Part shown: in pieces, positions 48,814 to 58,108 of the stretch | Position numbering within the stretch: the stretch's first letter is position 1 | Layout of the letters: each line of letters begins with the position of its first letter | Translations under genes and position numbers: made by a program | Origin: an uncultured Clostridia bacterium | GTDB taxonomy: Bacteria > Bacillota > Clostridia > Peptostreptococcales > Anaerovoracaceae | Direction: 5' to 3' | Assembly (NCBI GenBank): GCA_934281605.1 | Contig: CAKQXD010000006.1 | Coordinates: 62,001-126,000, forward strand | DNA length: 64,000 nucleotides | The notes under the pieces: model-generated | Told to the model about the DNA's origin: nothing | Seen by the model: the letters and a program-made list of their open reading frames with translations, nothing else | Databases searched by the model: none

Positions 48814-49880
48814 GCAGATTTTTAAGCAAGAAATACGAAGAATTGGAACCGTATACACCGGGGGAACAGCCGAAAAATATGACGAAGCTGATCAAGCTGA
48901 ATACCAACGAGAATCCATATGATCCGGCGCCGGGTGTGCTTCGGGCGATCAATGAGGAAGAAGTCGCAAAACTGCGACTGTATTCCGATCCGGAGGCAGC
49001 ACCGCTGATGGAAGCGGCTGCGGCATTTTACGGCGTGGAGAAGGATATGGTCATGGCTGGAAACGGCTCCGATGAAGTGCTGGCGTTCCTGTTTATGGCA
49101 TTTCAGCAGGAGTCGGGTAAGTTCTATTTCCCGGAGATCAGTTACAGCTTCTATCCGGTGTACTGCAGCGTGTTCGGTGCTGAGACGGTGAAGGTTCCTT
49201 TGAAAGAGGATTTTTCCATCGATCCGGCGGATTATTACGGCGTGGACGGGACTATTATCATCACCAATCCTAATGCGCCAACGGGCAGAGCAATGCCGCT
49301 GGCAGATATCGAAGGGATTTTGCAGCACAATCCGGAGCAGCTGGTGGTCATCGATGAAGCCTATGTAGACTTCGGTGCGGAGAGCGCCGTATCGCTGCTG
49401 GACAAGTACGACAATCTGCTGGTAGTGCAGACATTATCGAAATCGAGAAGTCTGGCGGGAGCACGGGTAGGACTTGCCATTTCCAATCAGGAGATCATTG
49501 CGGATCTCAACCGGATCAAGTTCAGCTTCAATCCGTACAACCTGAATCGCCTGTCCATCCTGGCGGGAACGGAAGCACTGAAAGATGTGGAGTATTTTAA
49601 CGATACGAGAACGCGGATCATGGAGACACGGGAGGACTTTGTGGCACAGATGGAGGCACTGGGATTTACCGTGCTCCCATCAAAAGCCAACTTTGTCTTT
49701 GCGACTCATCCGGATCTGGCGGGACAGACCTACTTTGAAAAGCTGAGAGAGCGTCAGATCATCGTGCGCCACTTCAAAGATCCGAAGATTTGCGAATACG
49801 TGCGGATCACCATAGGAACACCGGAAGCCATGGACGCTCTGGTGGCAGCAACGAAGGAGATTTTAGAGGAGGAACGGTAA
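48810..49880 (+). CDS. hisC: Histidinol-phosphate aminotransferase
   Basis: This 356-residue PLP enzyme of fold type I makes histidinol phosphate. KLNTNENPYDPAPGV, GNGSDEVLAFLF, TNPNAPTGRAMPL, DEAYVDFG and QTLSKSRSLAGARVGLAI with the PLP Lys are present. It follows hisG directly; hisD, which usually lies between hisG and hisC, is absent. Confidence 0.96.
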   Translation: MSRFLSKKYEELEPYTPGEQPKNMTKLIKLNTNENPYDPAPGVLRAINEEEVAKLRLYSDPEAAPLMEAAAAFYGVEKDMVMAGNGSDEVLAFLFMAFQQESGKFYFPEISYSFYPVYCSVFGAETVKVPLKEDFSIDPADYYGVDGTIIITNPNAPTGRAMPLADIEGILQHNPEQLVVIDEAYVDFGAESAVSLLDKYDNLLVVQTLSKSRSLAGARVGLAISNQEIIADLNRIKFSFNPYNLNRLSILAGTEALKDVEYFNDTRTRIMETREDFVAQMEALGFTVLPSKANFVFATHPDLAGQTYFEKLRERQIIVRHFKDPKICEYVRITIGTPEAMDALVAATKEILEEER

Positions 49881-49881
49881 T

Positions 49882-50469
49882 ATGCGCAGAAAGAAAATCG
49901 TTCGGGATACTAAGGAAACCCAGATCATACTGGCGCTGGAGGTGGACGGCACCGGAGCCTATGAGATCGATACGGGATGTGGATTTTTCAATCACATGAT
50001 GGAGCTGTTCACACGCCATGGCCGGTTCGACATTGCCATCGACTGCAAGGGCGACACCGACGTGGATTATCATCATACGGTGGAGGACATCGGCATTGCG
50101 CTGGGACGTGCGTTCCGTGAGGCGCTGGGAGATAAAAAAGGAATCTATCGCTATGGGAGTATGCTCCTCCCGATGGATGAGGCTTTGATCCTGTGCGCGG
50201 TGGATATCGGCGGCAGAAGCAGCGTCAGCTTCGACGTGGACATCCCGACCCAGAAGGTCGGCGATTTCGACACGGAGCTGGTAAAGGAGTTCGTGCTGGC
50301 ACTGGCCAGAGAGATGGGACTGACGGTACATATCAGAATGCTGGCGGGGGAAAATACCCATCATATCATCGAGGGCATTTTTAAAGCCCTGGGCAGAGCG
50401 CTGCGCCAGGCGTGCGCCATCGAAGAGGAATACGCGGACGAGATCCCGTCAACTAAAGGAGTGTTATAG
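49882..50469 (+). CDS. hisB: Imidazoleglycerol-phosphate dehydratase
   Basis: This 195-residue metal enzyme dehydrates IGP. Repeated His-rich motifs GFFNHMMELFTRHGRFD, VDYHHTVEDIGIALG and HHIIEGIFKALGRALRQA are present. There is no N-terminal histidinol-phosphatase domain. It abuts hisC and hisH with zero to one base. Confidence 0.96.
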   Translation: MRRKKIVRDTKETQIILALEVDGTGAYEIDTGCGFFNHMMELFTRHGRFDIAIDCKGDTDVDYHHTVEDIGIALGRAFREALGDKKGIYRYGSMLLPMDEALILCAVDIGGRSSVSFDVDIPTQKVGDFDTELVKEFVLALAREMGLTVHIRMLAGENTHHIIEGIFKALGRALRQACAIEEEYADEIPSTKGVL

Positions 50470-51090
50470 ATGATCGCTGTAATCGATTACGGAGTAGGAA
50501 ACCTGTTTTCACTGACCGCCTCTCTGAAATATCTGGGAGCGGACGTCAAGGTGACGGGCGAAAAAGAAGATATAGAGGCCGCGGACCGGATCATCCTGCC
50601 GGGGGTAGGTGCTTTCGCCGATGCGAAGGAAAAGCTGGATCAGACCGGCCTTGTGGATACTATTTTAGAGCAGACGGCAGGCGGCAAGCCCCTTCTGGGC
50701 ATTTGTCTGGGCATGCAGCTTCTGTTTGAAGAAAGCCATGAATACGGCGTGCACAAGGGGCTGGGACTCATCAAGGGAACCATCGCTTCTATCGACGCTG
50801 ACTTAAAAAAGGCTGGAATCGAAGGACTGAAAGTACCCCATATCGGCTGGAATGCTTTGCAGTTTGATGAGGACGAGCCGCTGTTCCGCTACAACAAGCA
50901 GGGCGACCATGTGTATTACGTTCACAGCTTTTACGGGACGGACTGCCGGGAAAGCACCATCGCAACATCGGAGTACGGTGTGACCATCACGGGCGCGGTG
51001 CGCAGCGGCAAGGTGTACGGAACTCAGTTCCACCCGGAAAAGAGCGGCGAGGTCGGTTTGAAAATGCTGAAAGCGTTTATGGAGGTATAG
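50470..51090 (+). CDS. hisH: Imidazole glycerol phosphate synthase, glutaminase subunit
   Basis: This 206-residue class I amidotransferase produces ammonia for HisF. The catalytic Cys is in LGICLGMQLLF and the His-Glu pair in TQFHPEKSGE. The start is immediately after hisB. Overall length is normal. Confidence 0.97.
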   Translation: MIAVIDYGVGNLFSLTASLKYLGADVKVTGEKEDIEAADRIILPGVGAFADAKEKLDQTGLVDTILEQTAGGKPLLGICLGMQLLFEESHEYGVHKGLGLIKGTIASIDADLKKAGIEGLKVPHIGWNALQFDEDEPLFRYNKQGDHVYYVHSFYGTDCRESTIATSEYGVTITGAVRSGKVYGTQFHPEKSGEVGLKMLKAFMEV

Positions 51091-51096
51091 AGTACG

Positions 51097-51807
51097 ATGA
51101 AGATTTTTCCTGCGATCGACCTGAGAGACGGCAAGGCAGTCCGGCTCTATCAGGGCGATTATGATCAGATGACGGTGTACAGTGAGGATCCGGTGGATGT
51201 GGCGCGCAGCTTCAAGAAGAAGGGCGCTTCCTGTCTGCATCTGGTGGATCTGGATGGTGCAAAGGACGGGCAGCTGGTGAATTTCGAGACGATTCGGCGT
51301 ATCGTGGAAGAGGTGGATCTCTTTGTGGAGGTCGGCGGAGGAATCCGGGATGAAGACCGGATCCGGCAGTATCTGGATCTCGGCGTGGACCGGGTGATCC
51401 TGGGGACCATCGCCATCAAAGAGCCGGAATTTTTAAAAGAAATGGTAGCGAAATATGGAGAAAAGATCGCAGTCGGTGTGGATGCTAGAGACGGCTATGT
51501 GGCCATCAACGGCTGGAAGAAGATCACCGATCAGGAGAGCTTTTCTTTCTGCGAGTATCTGCGGGGAATCGGTGTGAAGACGGTGATCTACACGGATATT
51601 TCCAGAGATGGCGGTCTGGAAGGCACTAATATGGAAGCCTATAAGAAACTGCAGCAGATCGAAGGGCTGGAGGTGACCGCATCGGGCGGCATCAGCTTTG
51701 AACGGGAGATCACGGAGCTGAAGGATATCGTTTCCGCGGCGATCCTGGGCAAGGCCATCTACAGCGGAGCACTGGATCTGGCGCGAGCCGTGGAGCTGGC
51801 GGAATAG
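51097..51807 (+). CDS. hisA: ProFAR isomerase HisA
   Basis: This 236-residue TIM-barrel isomerase performs the Amadori rearrangement of ProFAR. IFPAIDLRDGKAVRLYQGDY, VEVGGGIRDEDRI, VGVDARDGYVAINGWK and TDISRDGGLEGTNMEAY are typical. It is homologous to HisF, which follows after 9 bases. Confidence 0.97.
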   Translation: MKIFPAIDLRDGKAVRLYQGDYDQMTVYSEDPVDVARSFKKKGASCLHLVDLDGAKDGQLVNFETIRRIVEEVDLFVEVGGGIRDEDRIRQYLDLGVDRVILGTIAIKEPEFLKEMVAKYGEKIAVGVDARDGYVAINGWKKITDQESFSFCEYLRGIGVKTVIYTDISRDGGLEGTNMEAYKKLQQIEGLEVTASGGISFEREITELKDIVSAAILGKAIYSGALDLARAVELAE

Positions 51808-51816
51808 GAGCGAATT

Positions 51817-52572
51817 ATGATTACAAAACGCATCATTCCGTGCCTTGATGTGAGGAACGGACGAGTAGTAAAGGGAAAGAATTTTGAAGGCATCCAGGAT
51901 GTGTCGGATCCGGTGGAAATGGCTAAGTTTTATAACCGGGAAGGCGCCGACGAGCTGGTGTTTTACGATATCACGGCAAGCGTGGAAGAACGCGGCCTGT
52001 TCACGGATATTTTAAGAAAAGTTGCTTCTGAGATATTCATTCCGCTGACGGTAGGCGGCGGCATCAATACCCTGGAAGATTTCGACCGGGTGCTGAAATG
52101 CGGGGCGGACAAGGTCAGCGTCAACAGCGGAGCTATCCGTAATCCTGAGATCATCGGGCAGGCGGCTAAGAAATATGGAGACCAGTGCGTGGTGCTGAGC
52201 ATGGACATCAAGAGAGTCGATGGCGTATTTCGGCTCTTTGCAAAAGGAGGAAGAGAAAACACCGGAATCGATGCGCTTCAGTGGGCTGTGGACGGCGTCA
52301 ACAGCGGAGCAGGAGAACTGGTGGTCAACAGCATTGATACCGACGGTGTCAAGGGAGGCTTTGATCTGGAACTCCTGGATGCTATTGCAGCACGGGTCAA
52401 CGTGCCGATTATCGCATCGGGCGGCGCCGGCAGGATGGAGGATTTTTCAGAGCTGTTTTCCCATGAAGGCATGGACGCAGGGCTGGCAGCCAGCATCTTT
52501 CATTATAAGGAGATCCGAATCGCGGATCTGAAGGCGTATCTCAGAGAACAGGGCGTGGAAGTGCGTCTGTAG
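51817..52572 (+). CDS. hisF: Imidazole glycerol phosphate synthase, cyclase subunit
   Basis: This 251-residue TIM-barrel cyclase makes IGP and AICAR from PRFAR using ammonia from HisH. KRIIPCLDVRNGRVVKGKNF, DELVFYDITAS, VGGGINTLEDFDRVL and INSIDTDGVKGGFD (as VNSIDTDGVKGG) occur in order. ASGGAGRMEDF ends the phosphate site. Confidence 0.97.
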   Translation: MITKRIIPCLDVRNGRVVKGKNFEGIQDVSDPVEMAKFYNREGADELVFYDITASVEERGLFTDILRKVASEIFIPLTVGGGINTLEDFDRVLKCGADKVSVNSGAIRNPEIIGQAAKKYGDQCVVLSMDIKRVDGVFRLFAKGGRENTGIDALQWAVDGVNSGAGELVVNSIDTDGVKGGFDLELLDAIAARVNVPIIASGGAGRMEDFSELFSHEGMDAGLAASIFHYKEIRIADLKAYLREQGVEVRL

Positions 52573-52589
52573 CAGGAGGTGAAAAAATA

Positions 52590-53234
52590 ATGGATTTTGA
52601 AAAGATCAAGTTTGATGAAAAAGGACTTGTTCCTGCAGTGGTGCAGGACTATTTTACAAAGGAAGTTCTGACGGTGGCGTATATGAACAGGGAGTCCCTG
52701 GAAATCACCGTAAAAGAAGGTTACACCTGTTTCTACAGCAGAAGCCGGCAGGAACTTTGGAGAAAGGGAGAGACAAGCGGCAACAAACAGAAGGTGGTCA
52801 GCATCGTATCCGACTGCGACAATGACGCTCTGGTGATAGAAGTCATCAAGAACGGTCCGGCGTGTCATACCGGAGCGGAGAGCTGCTTCCATAAAACGGA
52901 ATACATCAACCCGGAGGAAACGCCGTTTTCCTATAAAGGCCTGTATGAGATGATCGAGGGCAGAAAGATTCAGCCGAAGGAAGGCAGCTATACGACCTAC
53001 CTCTTTGAAAAGGGAATGGATAAGATCCTGAAAAAAGTAGGCGAAGAATCCACCGAGGTCATCATCGCCGGAGCGAAAAACGATAAAGAAGAGACGATCT
53101 ATGAAGTGGCCGATCTGGCATATCACCTGATGGTGATGATGGTGGAGCAGGGGATCACGCTGCAGGATGTGACGGCAGAGCTGGCCAAGCGCCACGTGAT
53201 CGACCACAAGATCAAGCAGGAACGGATGAAGTAG
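52590..53234 (+). CDS. hisIE: Bifunctional HisIE
   Basis: This 214-residue protein carries phosphoribosyl-AMP cyclohydrolase (about 1-110: YMNRESLEITVKEGYTCFYSRSRQELWRKGETSGN, DCDNDALVI, CHTGAESCF) and phosphoribosyl-ATP pyrophosphatase (about 120-214: SYTTYLFEKGMDKILKKVGEES, EVADLAYHLMVMM). It performs steps two and three of histidine synthesis and closes the operon. Confidence 0.97.
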   Translation: MDFEKIKFDEKGLVPAVVQDYFTKEVLTVAYMNRESLEITVKEGYTCFYSRSRQELWRKGETSGNKQKVVSIVSDCDNDALVIEVIKNGPACHTGAESCFHKTEYINPEETPFSYKGLYEMIEGRKIQPKEGSYTTYLFEKGMDKILKKVGEESTEVIIAGAKNDKEETIYEVADLAYHLMVMMVEQGITLQDVTAELAKRHVIDHKIKQERMK

Positions 53235-53238
53235 ATCC

Positions 53239-53265
53239 GATATCGGGAGAAAACCTCCCGATATC
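53239..53265. terminator. Hairpin between convergent his operon and mgtC
   Basis: An 11-bp perfect stem GATATCGGGAG/CTCCCGATATC with a 5-base loop. No T-run on either strand, so Rho-dependent stopping or transcript protection is more likely than classic intrinsic termination. Its last 2 bases are in the mgtC stop codon. Confidence 0.5.
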
Positions 53266-53953
53266 AAATCTCTTCGACGAGGAAAATACCATCCATGGAT
53301 TCAATAGTCGCCAGGGCTTCCTGGCGGCTTATTTCTTTAGGAAGCATCACAGAAAGATTGATGGCGATGGCTCCGTTTGTTACCGGTGAGGTCTGGATGA
53401 TATGAGATTCCATGAAGGTAGCTCCAAGGGATTTGATATAGCGTGTGACTTTTTTATAATATTCTAGGCTTTCGGCTTCCAGATACACCTCCAGCACGCG
53501 GGAGCGGCGGTAGAAATAATTTTCCATGCGGGGCAGCATGGTCAGGCTGATGAAGATGATCAGCGCTGCCACGATGGCGCCGGAATAGAATCCGATACCA
53601 ATAGCCAGACCCAGGCATGCCGAAGCCCAGAGTCCTGCGGCTGTGGTCAGACCTTTGATCTTATGTCGCCCCGTTACAAGAATCGTCCCAACGCCCAGGA
53701 AGCCGACGCCGGTAATGACCTGCGCGCCCAGACGAGCAGGATCCCCTGTATCGAACTGCTGCAGGATGAACTGATTGGTCATCATGGCTAAAGCCGCGCC
53801 CACGCAGACGAGAATATGGGTCCGGAATCCGGCAGGGTGGCGGTTGGAACCGCGTTCCAGTCCGATGATCCCGCCAAACAGCAGAGCCAGGATCAGCCGC
53901 AGGGATACGGATAAAAGATTGATTTCATAAAAACAGTCAGGCAGATGATACAT
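53264..53953 (-). CDS. MgtC/SapB family membrane protein
   Basis: This 229-residue protein has about five transmembrane segments with the MgtC hallmarks LLFGGIIGLERGSNRHPAGFRTHILVCVGAALAMM and RLGAQVITGVGFLGVGTI, LTTAAGLWASACLGLAIG. The C-terminal soluble ACT-like domain runs from about residue 145. MgtC proteins influence Mg2+, phosphate and membrane potential homeostasis. Start after ATGGAGGA at 53953; longer in-frame starts lack a ribosome site. Confidence 0.9.
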   Translation of the reverse strand: MYHLPDCFYEINLLSVSLRLILALLFGGIIGLERGSNRHPAGFRTHILVCVGAALAMMTNQFILQQFDTGDPARLGAQVITGVGFLGVGTILVTGRHKIKGLTTAAGLWASACLGLAIGIGFYSGAIVAALIIFISLTMLPRMENYFYRRSRVLEVYLEAESLEYYKKVTRYIKSLGATFMESHIIQTSPVTNGAIAINLSVMLPKEISRQEALATIESMDGIFLVEEI

Positions 53954-53992
53954 GCGAAATCCTCCATTCAGATGCATACTAATTTTGTCTTC

Positions 53993-54025
53993 ATTATAGC
54001 ATATGCGAGTATCTTGTGTTATAAT
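53993..54025. promoter_or_regulatory. Back-to-back promoters of mgtC and pyrH
   Basis: Minus strand TGC-TATAAT (53993-54001) and plus strand TGT-TATAAT (54017-54025) are both TGn-extended -10 boxes about 20 bases apart. -35 matches are weak for both. Confidence 0.6.
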
Positions 54026-54062
54026 AAATGCCAAGATTGAAAAGTAGATAAAGGAGTTTGTT

Positions 54063-54767
54063 ATGGAGGCAAAATATAAACGCGTACTCTTGAAGATAAG
54101 CGGAGAAGCCCTGGCTGGGGACGATCATTTCGGTATCAACGAGGAAATGCTCAAGAAGGTAGCTTTGCAGGTGAAGGAAATCACGGAGATGGGAGTGCAG
54201 GTCGCAGTCGTAGTAGGCGGCGGCAATTTCTGGAGAGGCAGAACCAGCAAGAGCATGGATCGTGCAACGGCTGACTACATGGGTATGCTGGCAACGGTTA
54301 TGAACGCTATGGCGCTGCAGGATGCATTTGAGGCTGAGGATCTGCCGACGAGAGTGCAGACGGCCATCGAAATGCGTGAAGTGGCGGAACCATATGTGAG
54401 AAGAAAGGCCATCAGCCATCTGGATCACGGTAAAGTGGTTATTTTTGGAGCAGGAACAGGTAACCCGTTTTTCTCCACAGATACGACAGCAGCTCTGCGT
54501 GCAGCGGAAATCGATGCGGAAGTCATCCTGCTGGCCAAGAAGGTGGATGCGGTATATTCCGACGATCCGGAAACCAATCCGAACGCTATCCGCTATGAAT
54601 CTCTGACACACAAGGAAGTGCTGGAACAGGATCTGAAGGTCATGGATTCCACGGCAGCATCCCTGTGCAGAGACAACAACATTGCGATCCACGTGTTCGC
54701 ACTGGCAGAAGAAGGTAATGTAATGAAAGCCGTTTGCGGCGAGAAGATCGGTACTATCGTAAGATAA
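54063..54767 (+). CDS. pyrH: UMP kinase
   Basis: This 234-residue amino-acid-kinase-fold enzyme phosphorylates UMP. KRVLLKISGEALAGD begins it; VGGGNFWRGR, DYMGMLATVMNAMALQD and FGAGTGNPFFSTDTTAALRAAEI are the nucleotide-binding blocks. AAAGGAG precedes ATG. It starts the pyrH-frr-uppS-cdsA-dxr-rseP-ispG-polC run. Confidence 0.98.
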   Translation: MEAKYKRVLLKISGEALAGDDHFGINEEMLKKVALQVKEITEMGVQVAVVVGGGNFWRGRTSKSMDRATADYMGMLATVMNAMALQDAFEAEDLPTRVQTAIEMREVAEPYVRRKAISHLDHGKVVIFGAGTGNPFFSTDTTAALRAAEIDAEVILLAKKVDAVYSDDPETNPNAIRYESLTHKEVLEQDLKVMDSTAASLCRDNNIAIHVFALAEEGNVMKAVCGEKIGTIVR

Positions 54768-54783
54768 ACTCGGAGGTAGGAAA

Positions 54784-55341
54784 ATGAGTGATTTTGATAT
54801 CAATACACTGAAAGAAAAAACAGAAAAAAGCTTACACGTTTTAAAAGAAGAACTGGGTACGGTAAGAGCTGGACGCGCCAATGCAGCGCTGGTAGATAAA
54901 GTGACTGTTGACTACTACGGTTCCCCGACGCCGCTGAAAGCCCTCTCCAACATCTCGGTTCCTGACCCGCGGACGCTGATGATCTCCCCGTTTGACCCGA
55001 AGAGCATTCCGGAGATCGAACATGCGATCAACGCAGCCAACATCGGGATCAACCCGGTAAACGACGGCAAGGTGATCCGTCTGCAGGTTCCACAGGTAAC
55101 GGAAGAAAGAAGAAAGGAACTCACCAAGGTCGTTAAGAAGATGGGTGAGGACGCCAAGGTAGCTGTCAGAAACCTGAGAAGAGACGCCAACGACAAGGTG
55201 AAGAAGATGGAGAAAGCCGGAGACTTTACAGAAGACGATGCAAAGGGCACTCTGGACGATATCCAGAAAGTGATCGACAAGACCATCAAGGAAGTCGACA
55301 AGATCGTAGAAGAAAAGGAAAAGGAAATCCTGGAAGTATAA
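54784..55341 (+). CDS. frr: Ribosome recycling factor
   Basis: This 185-residue tRNA-mimic separates ribosomal subunits after termination together with EF-G. VRAGRANAALVDKV, YYGSPTPLKALSNISVPDPRTL and VPQVTEERRKELTKVVKKMGEDAKVAVRNLRRDAND are diagnostic. The start is 17 bases after pyrH. Confidence 0.98.
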   Translation: MSDFDINTLKEKTEKSLHVLKEELGTVRAGRANAALVDKVTVDYYGSPTPLKALSNISVPDPRTLMISPFDPKSIPEIEHAINAANIGINPVNDGKVIRLQVPQVTEERRKELTKVVKKMGEDAKVAVRNLRRDANDKVKKMEKAGDFTEDDAKGTLDDIQKVIDKTIKEVDKIVEEKEKEILEV

Positions 55342-55361
55342 TTTTAGAAAATCAATCGTTT

Positions 55362-55380
55362 GCCGCTGCTAGTCAGCGGC
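55362..55380 (+). other. GC-rich hairpin between frr and uppS
   Basis: GCCGCTG/CAGCGGC with a 5-base loop and no T-run. Likely an mRNA-stabilising or processing element within the operon. Confidence 0.45.
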
Positions 55381-55405
55381 ATGCGTGTATGAGTGAGGAT
55401 ATAAC

Positions 55406-56128
55406 ATGCTCGATCAAGAGAGAATGCCAAGACACGTGGCCATCATCATGGACGGCAACGGCAGATGGGCGAAGAAACGGGGCTTTCCGCGGCTGGCGGG
55501 ACATAACGCCGGCATGAAGGCCATGAAAAAAATCGTAGATCATTCGGATAAGCTGGGAATCAAGTACCTGACGGTCTATGCCTTTTCCACGGAGAACTGG
55601 AAGCGTTCCCTGGCGGAGGTGTCGGGGATCTTCAAGCTGCTGGTGACCTACGTCAACAGCGACCTGAAGGAGCTGATCGAAAACAACGTCAAGGTAAAGG
55701 TGCTGGGAGACTACACCACGCTGCCGAAGGACGCAGTCAACAGCCTGGAAAAGACTTTGGAAGAAACGAAGGACAACACGGGACTGCAGTTCAACATCGC
55801 GCTGAACTACGGCGGCAGAGACGAGATCCGCCGCGGTGTGCAGGCACTGGCAGAGAAAGTAGCGGAGGGCTCTTTGCAGCCGGAAGAGATCACGGAAGAC
55901 CTGATCGGATCGGAGCTCTTTACGGGAAGTGCTCATGCTGACGCACCGGACCCGGAACTGATCATCCGCACCAGCGGAGAGGAACGGCTTTCCAATTTCC
56001 TGCTGTGGCAGAGCGCTTACAGCGAGCTGGTGTTTGCCGACGCCCTCTGGCCGGATTTCACGCCGGAGGAATATGAGAAGGCAATCGAAGAATATCAGAG
56101 CAGAGACAGACGGTTTGGAGGAAGATAA
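55406..56128 (+). CDS. uppS: Undecaprenyl pyrophosphate synthase
   Basis: This 240-residue cis-prenyltransferase makes the C55 lipid carrier for cell wall synthesis. HVAIIMDGNGRWAKKRG with the catalytic Asp, RLAGHNAG, YLTVYAFSTENWKR and ERLSNFLLWQSAYSEL are present. cdsA begins 3 bases after its stop. Confidence 0.97.
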   Translation: MLDQERMPRHVAIIMDGNGRWAKKRGFPRLAGHNAGMKAMKKIVDHSDKLGIKYLTVYAFSTENWKRSLAEVSGIFKLLVTYVNSDLKELIENNVKVKVLGDYTTLPKDAVNSLEKTLEETKDNTGLQFNIALNYGGRDEIRRGVQALAEKVAEGSLQPEEITEDLIGSELFTGSAHADAPDPELIIRTSGEERLSNFLLWQSAYSELVFADALWPDFTPEEYEKAIEEYQSRDRRFGGR

Positions 56129-56131
56129 CGT

Positions 56132-56923
56132 ATGAAAACAAGAGTGATTTCAGGACTTGTCATGATACCGCTTCTGGCAATCCTGTATTTTGGCGGCTAC
56201 GTGCTGACGGCCGCATGCTTCCTTATCGGCATCATGGGAGTCCGGGAGTTTTACAACGGATTTCACGCCATGGGGATTAAGCCTAATTACGGGATTGCAG
56301 TCGTTGCGGCCATCGGGCTGTATGCGATCAATTTAGCGGGGATCAAGGCGGAATGGTACATGCTGTGGATGTTCGGCGTTATGCTGATCAGCCTGCTGTA
56401 CCTGTTCAATATCGAGCACCGGAAGCTGGAGGACGCTATGGCGACCATCACCGGTATTTTCTATGTGGTGTTCTTCTCGTTCCACGTGACGCTGGTGGAA
56501 CAGGCGGGAGAGTACGGCCTTATGCTGTGGCTCATCGTCATCACGGCGTTCGGAACGGACATCATGGCCTATTTTTCTGGTTATCTGCTGGGAAAACACA
56601 AGCTGTGTCCGCACATCAGCCCGAAGAAAACCATCGAAGGTTCCGTGGGCGGCGTTCTGGGAAGCGTGATTTTGAGCGGCCTGTTCGGCTGGTTCTTCAT
56701 GCCGGATCTGCTGGTGCACTGTTTGATCATCGGCGTGCTGGGCGGTATCGTATCCCAGTTCGGCGACCTGACTGCATCCATCTTTAAGCGGAAGATGGGC
56801 ATCAAGGACTACGGCCACCTGATCCCGGGCCACGGCGGTATCCTGGACAGATTCGACAGTGTATTATTTACCGGTCCGATGGTATATTATTATATTGTAC
56901 TGGTCATCGGATACGCGGCATAG
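56132..56923 (+). CDS. cdsA: Phosphatidate cytidylyltransferase
   Basis: This 263-residue membrane enzyme makes CDP-diacylglycerol. It has seven or eight transmembrane helices and the C-terminal signature FKRKMGIKDYGHLIPGHGGILDRFDS. The position between uppS and dxr is conserved in Firmicutes. Confidence 0.96.
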   Translation: MKTRVISGLVMIPLLAILYFGGYVLTAACFLIGIMGVREFYNGFHAMGIKPNYGIAVVAAIGLYAINLAGIKAEWYMLWMFGVMLISLLYLFNIEHRKLEDAMATITGIFYVVFFSFHVTLVEQAGEYGLMLWLIVITAFGTDIMAYFSGYLLGKHKLCPHISPKKTIEGSVGGVLGSVILSGLFGWFFMPDLLVHCLIIGVLGGIVSQFGDLTASIFKRKMGIKDYGHLIPGHGGILDRFDSVLFTGPMVYYYIVLVIGYAA

Positions 56924-56935
56924 AGGTTGACGGAT

Positions 56936-58096
56936 ATGAAAAAGATTTCGATTCTCGGCAGCACCGGTTCCATCGGGACCCAGGCGCTGGATGTGATCGC
57001 ACACAATCAAGATAAATTTAAAGTGACGGCTCTTTCCTGTGCAAAGAGCCTTCCTTTGCTTTGCAGGCAGATCGAGGTGTTTTCGCCGGAGGCTGTCGCG
57101 GTGAAGGACGAGACGGATGCAAAGGAACTTGCTGACAAGTATCCGAAGCTGGAGGTTTTCTGGGGCGCCGAGGGGTTAAAGACCATCGCATCCATGGAAA
57201 GCTGCGATATGGTGCTCAATTCCCTCATGGGCATGAAGGGGCTGGAGCCGACCATGGCTGCCATCGAAAGCGGCAAGGATATCGCCTTTGCTAATAAAGA
57301 AACGTTAGTTGCCGGCGGACAGCTGGTAATGGATGCTGTGAAGAAACACGGTGTTGCCATGCTGCCGGTGGACAGTGAGCACAGCGCTATTTTCCAGAGC
57401 CTGCAGGGCAATCAGCATAATGAGATCCGCAGGATCCTGCTGACGGCGTCCGGCGGACCGTTCCGGGGATACAGCCTGGAGCAGCTGGAACAGGTGACGC
57501 TGGAGCAGGCGCTGAACCATCCCAACTGGTCCATGGGAAGCAAGATCACCATCGATTCTGCGACCATGATGAACAAGGGGCTGGAAGTCATCGAAGCCAG
57601 ATGGCTCTTTGACGTGCCGCTGGAGAAGATCCAGGTGGTGGTGCATCCTCAGAGTATCCTTCATTCGGCGGTGGAATACATGGATTCCTCTGTCATTGGA
57701 CAGCTGGGAAATCCTGATATGAGGATACCGATCGCCTACGCATTTTCCTATCCGGACCGGATGGATCTGTCTGATGTGACGGAGCCGCTGGATCTCTTTT
57801 CTCTGAAGGACGGGATGTCATTCTATCCGGCAGACCGGGAAGTATTCAAGACCATCGATCTGGCTTATGAAGCGTGCCGGGAAGGCGGAAGCTGTCCGGT
57901 GGTACTCAACGGAGCAAATGAAGTGTTAGTGGATCTGTTCCTGCATGGAAAGATCCGGTTTATCGATATCCAGAACTACCTGCTGCAGATGATGGAGGCG
58001 CATCAGCCTAAGAAAAATCTGGATCTGGCAGGGATTCTGGAAGAGGACATGAGGGGAAGAGAAGACGTGAGAAAGCTGGTCGAACAGACCATATAA
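56936..58096 (+). CDS. dxr: 1-deoxy-D-xylulose 5-phosphate reductoisomerase
   Basis: This 386-residue NADPH enzyme makes MEP, the second step of the methylerythritol phosphate route. ISILGSTGSIGTQALDVI binds NADPH; VPVDSEHSA-type sequence (LPVDSEHSAIFQSL), TASGGPFRGYS and PNWSMGSKITIDSATMMNKGLE hold the metal and substrate. ATG 56936 is chosen over TTG 56927, 8 bases after GAGGT. It is the fosmidomycin target. Confidence 0.97.
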   Translation: MKKISILGSTGSIGTQALDVIAHNQDKFKVTALSCAKSLPLLCRQIEVFSPEAVAVKDETDAKELADKYPKLEVFWGAEGLKTIASMESCDMVLNSLMGMKGLEPTMAAIESGKDIAFANKETLVAGGQLVMDAVKKHGVAMLPVDSEHSAIFQSLQGNQHNEIRRILLTASGGPFRGYSLEQLEQVTLEQALNHPNWSMGSKITIDSATMMNKGLEVIEARWLFDVPLEKIQVVVHPQSILHSAVEYMDSSVIGQLGNPDMRIPIAYAFSYPDRMDLSDVTEPLDLFSLKDGMSFYPADREVFKTIDLAYEACREGGSCPVVLNGANEVLVDLFLHGKIRFIDIQNYLLQMMEAHQPKKNLDLAGILEEDMRGREDVRKLVEQTI

Positions 58097-58108
58097 CGGA
58101 GGATCCAT

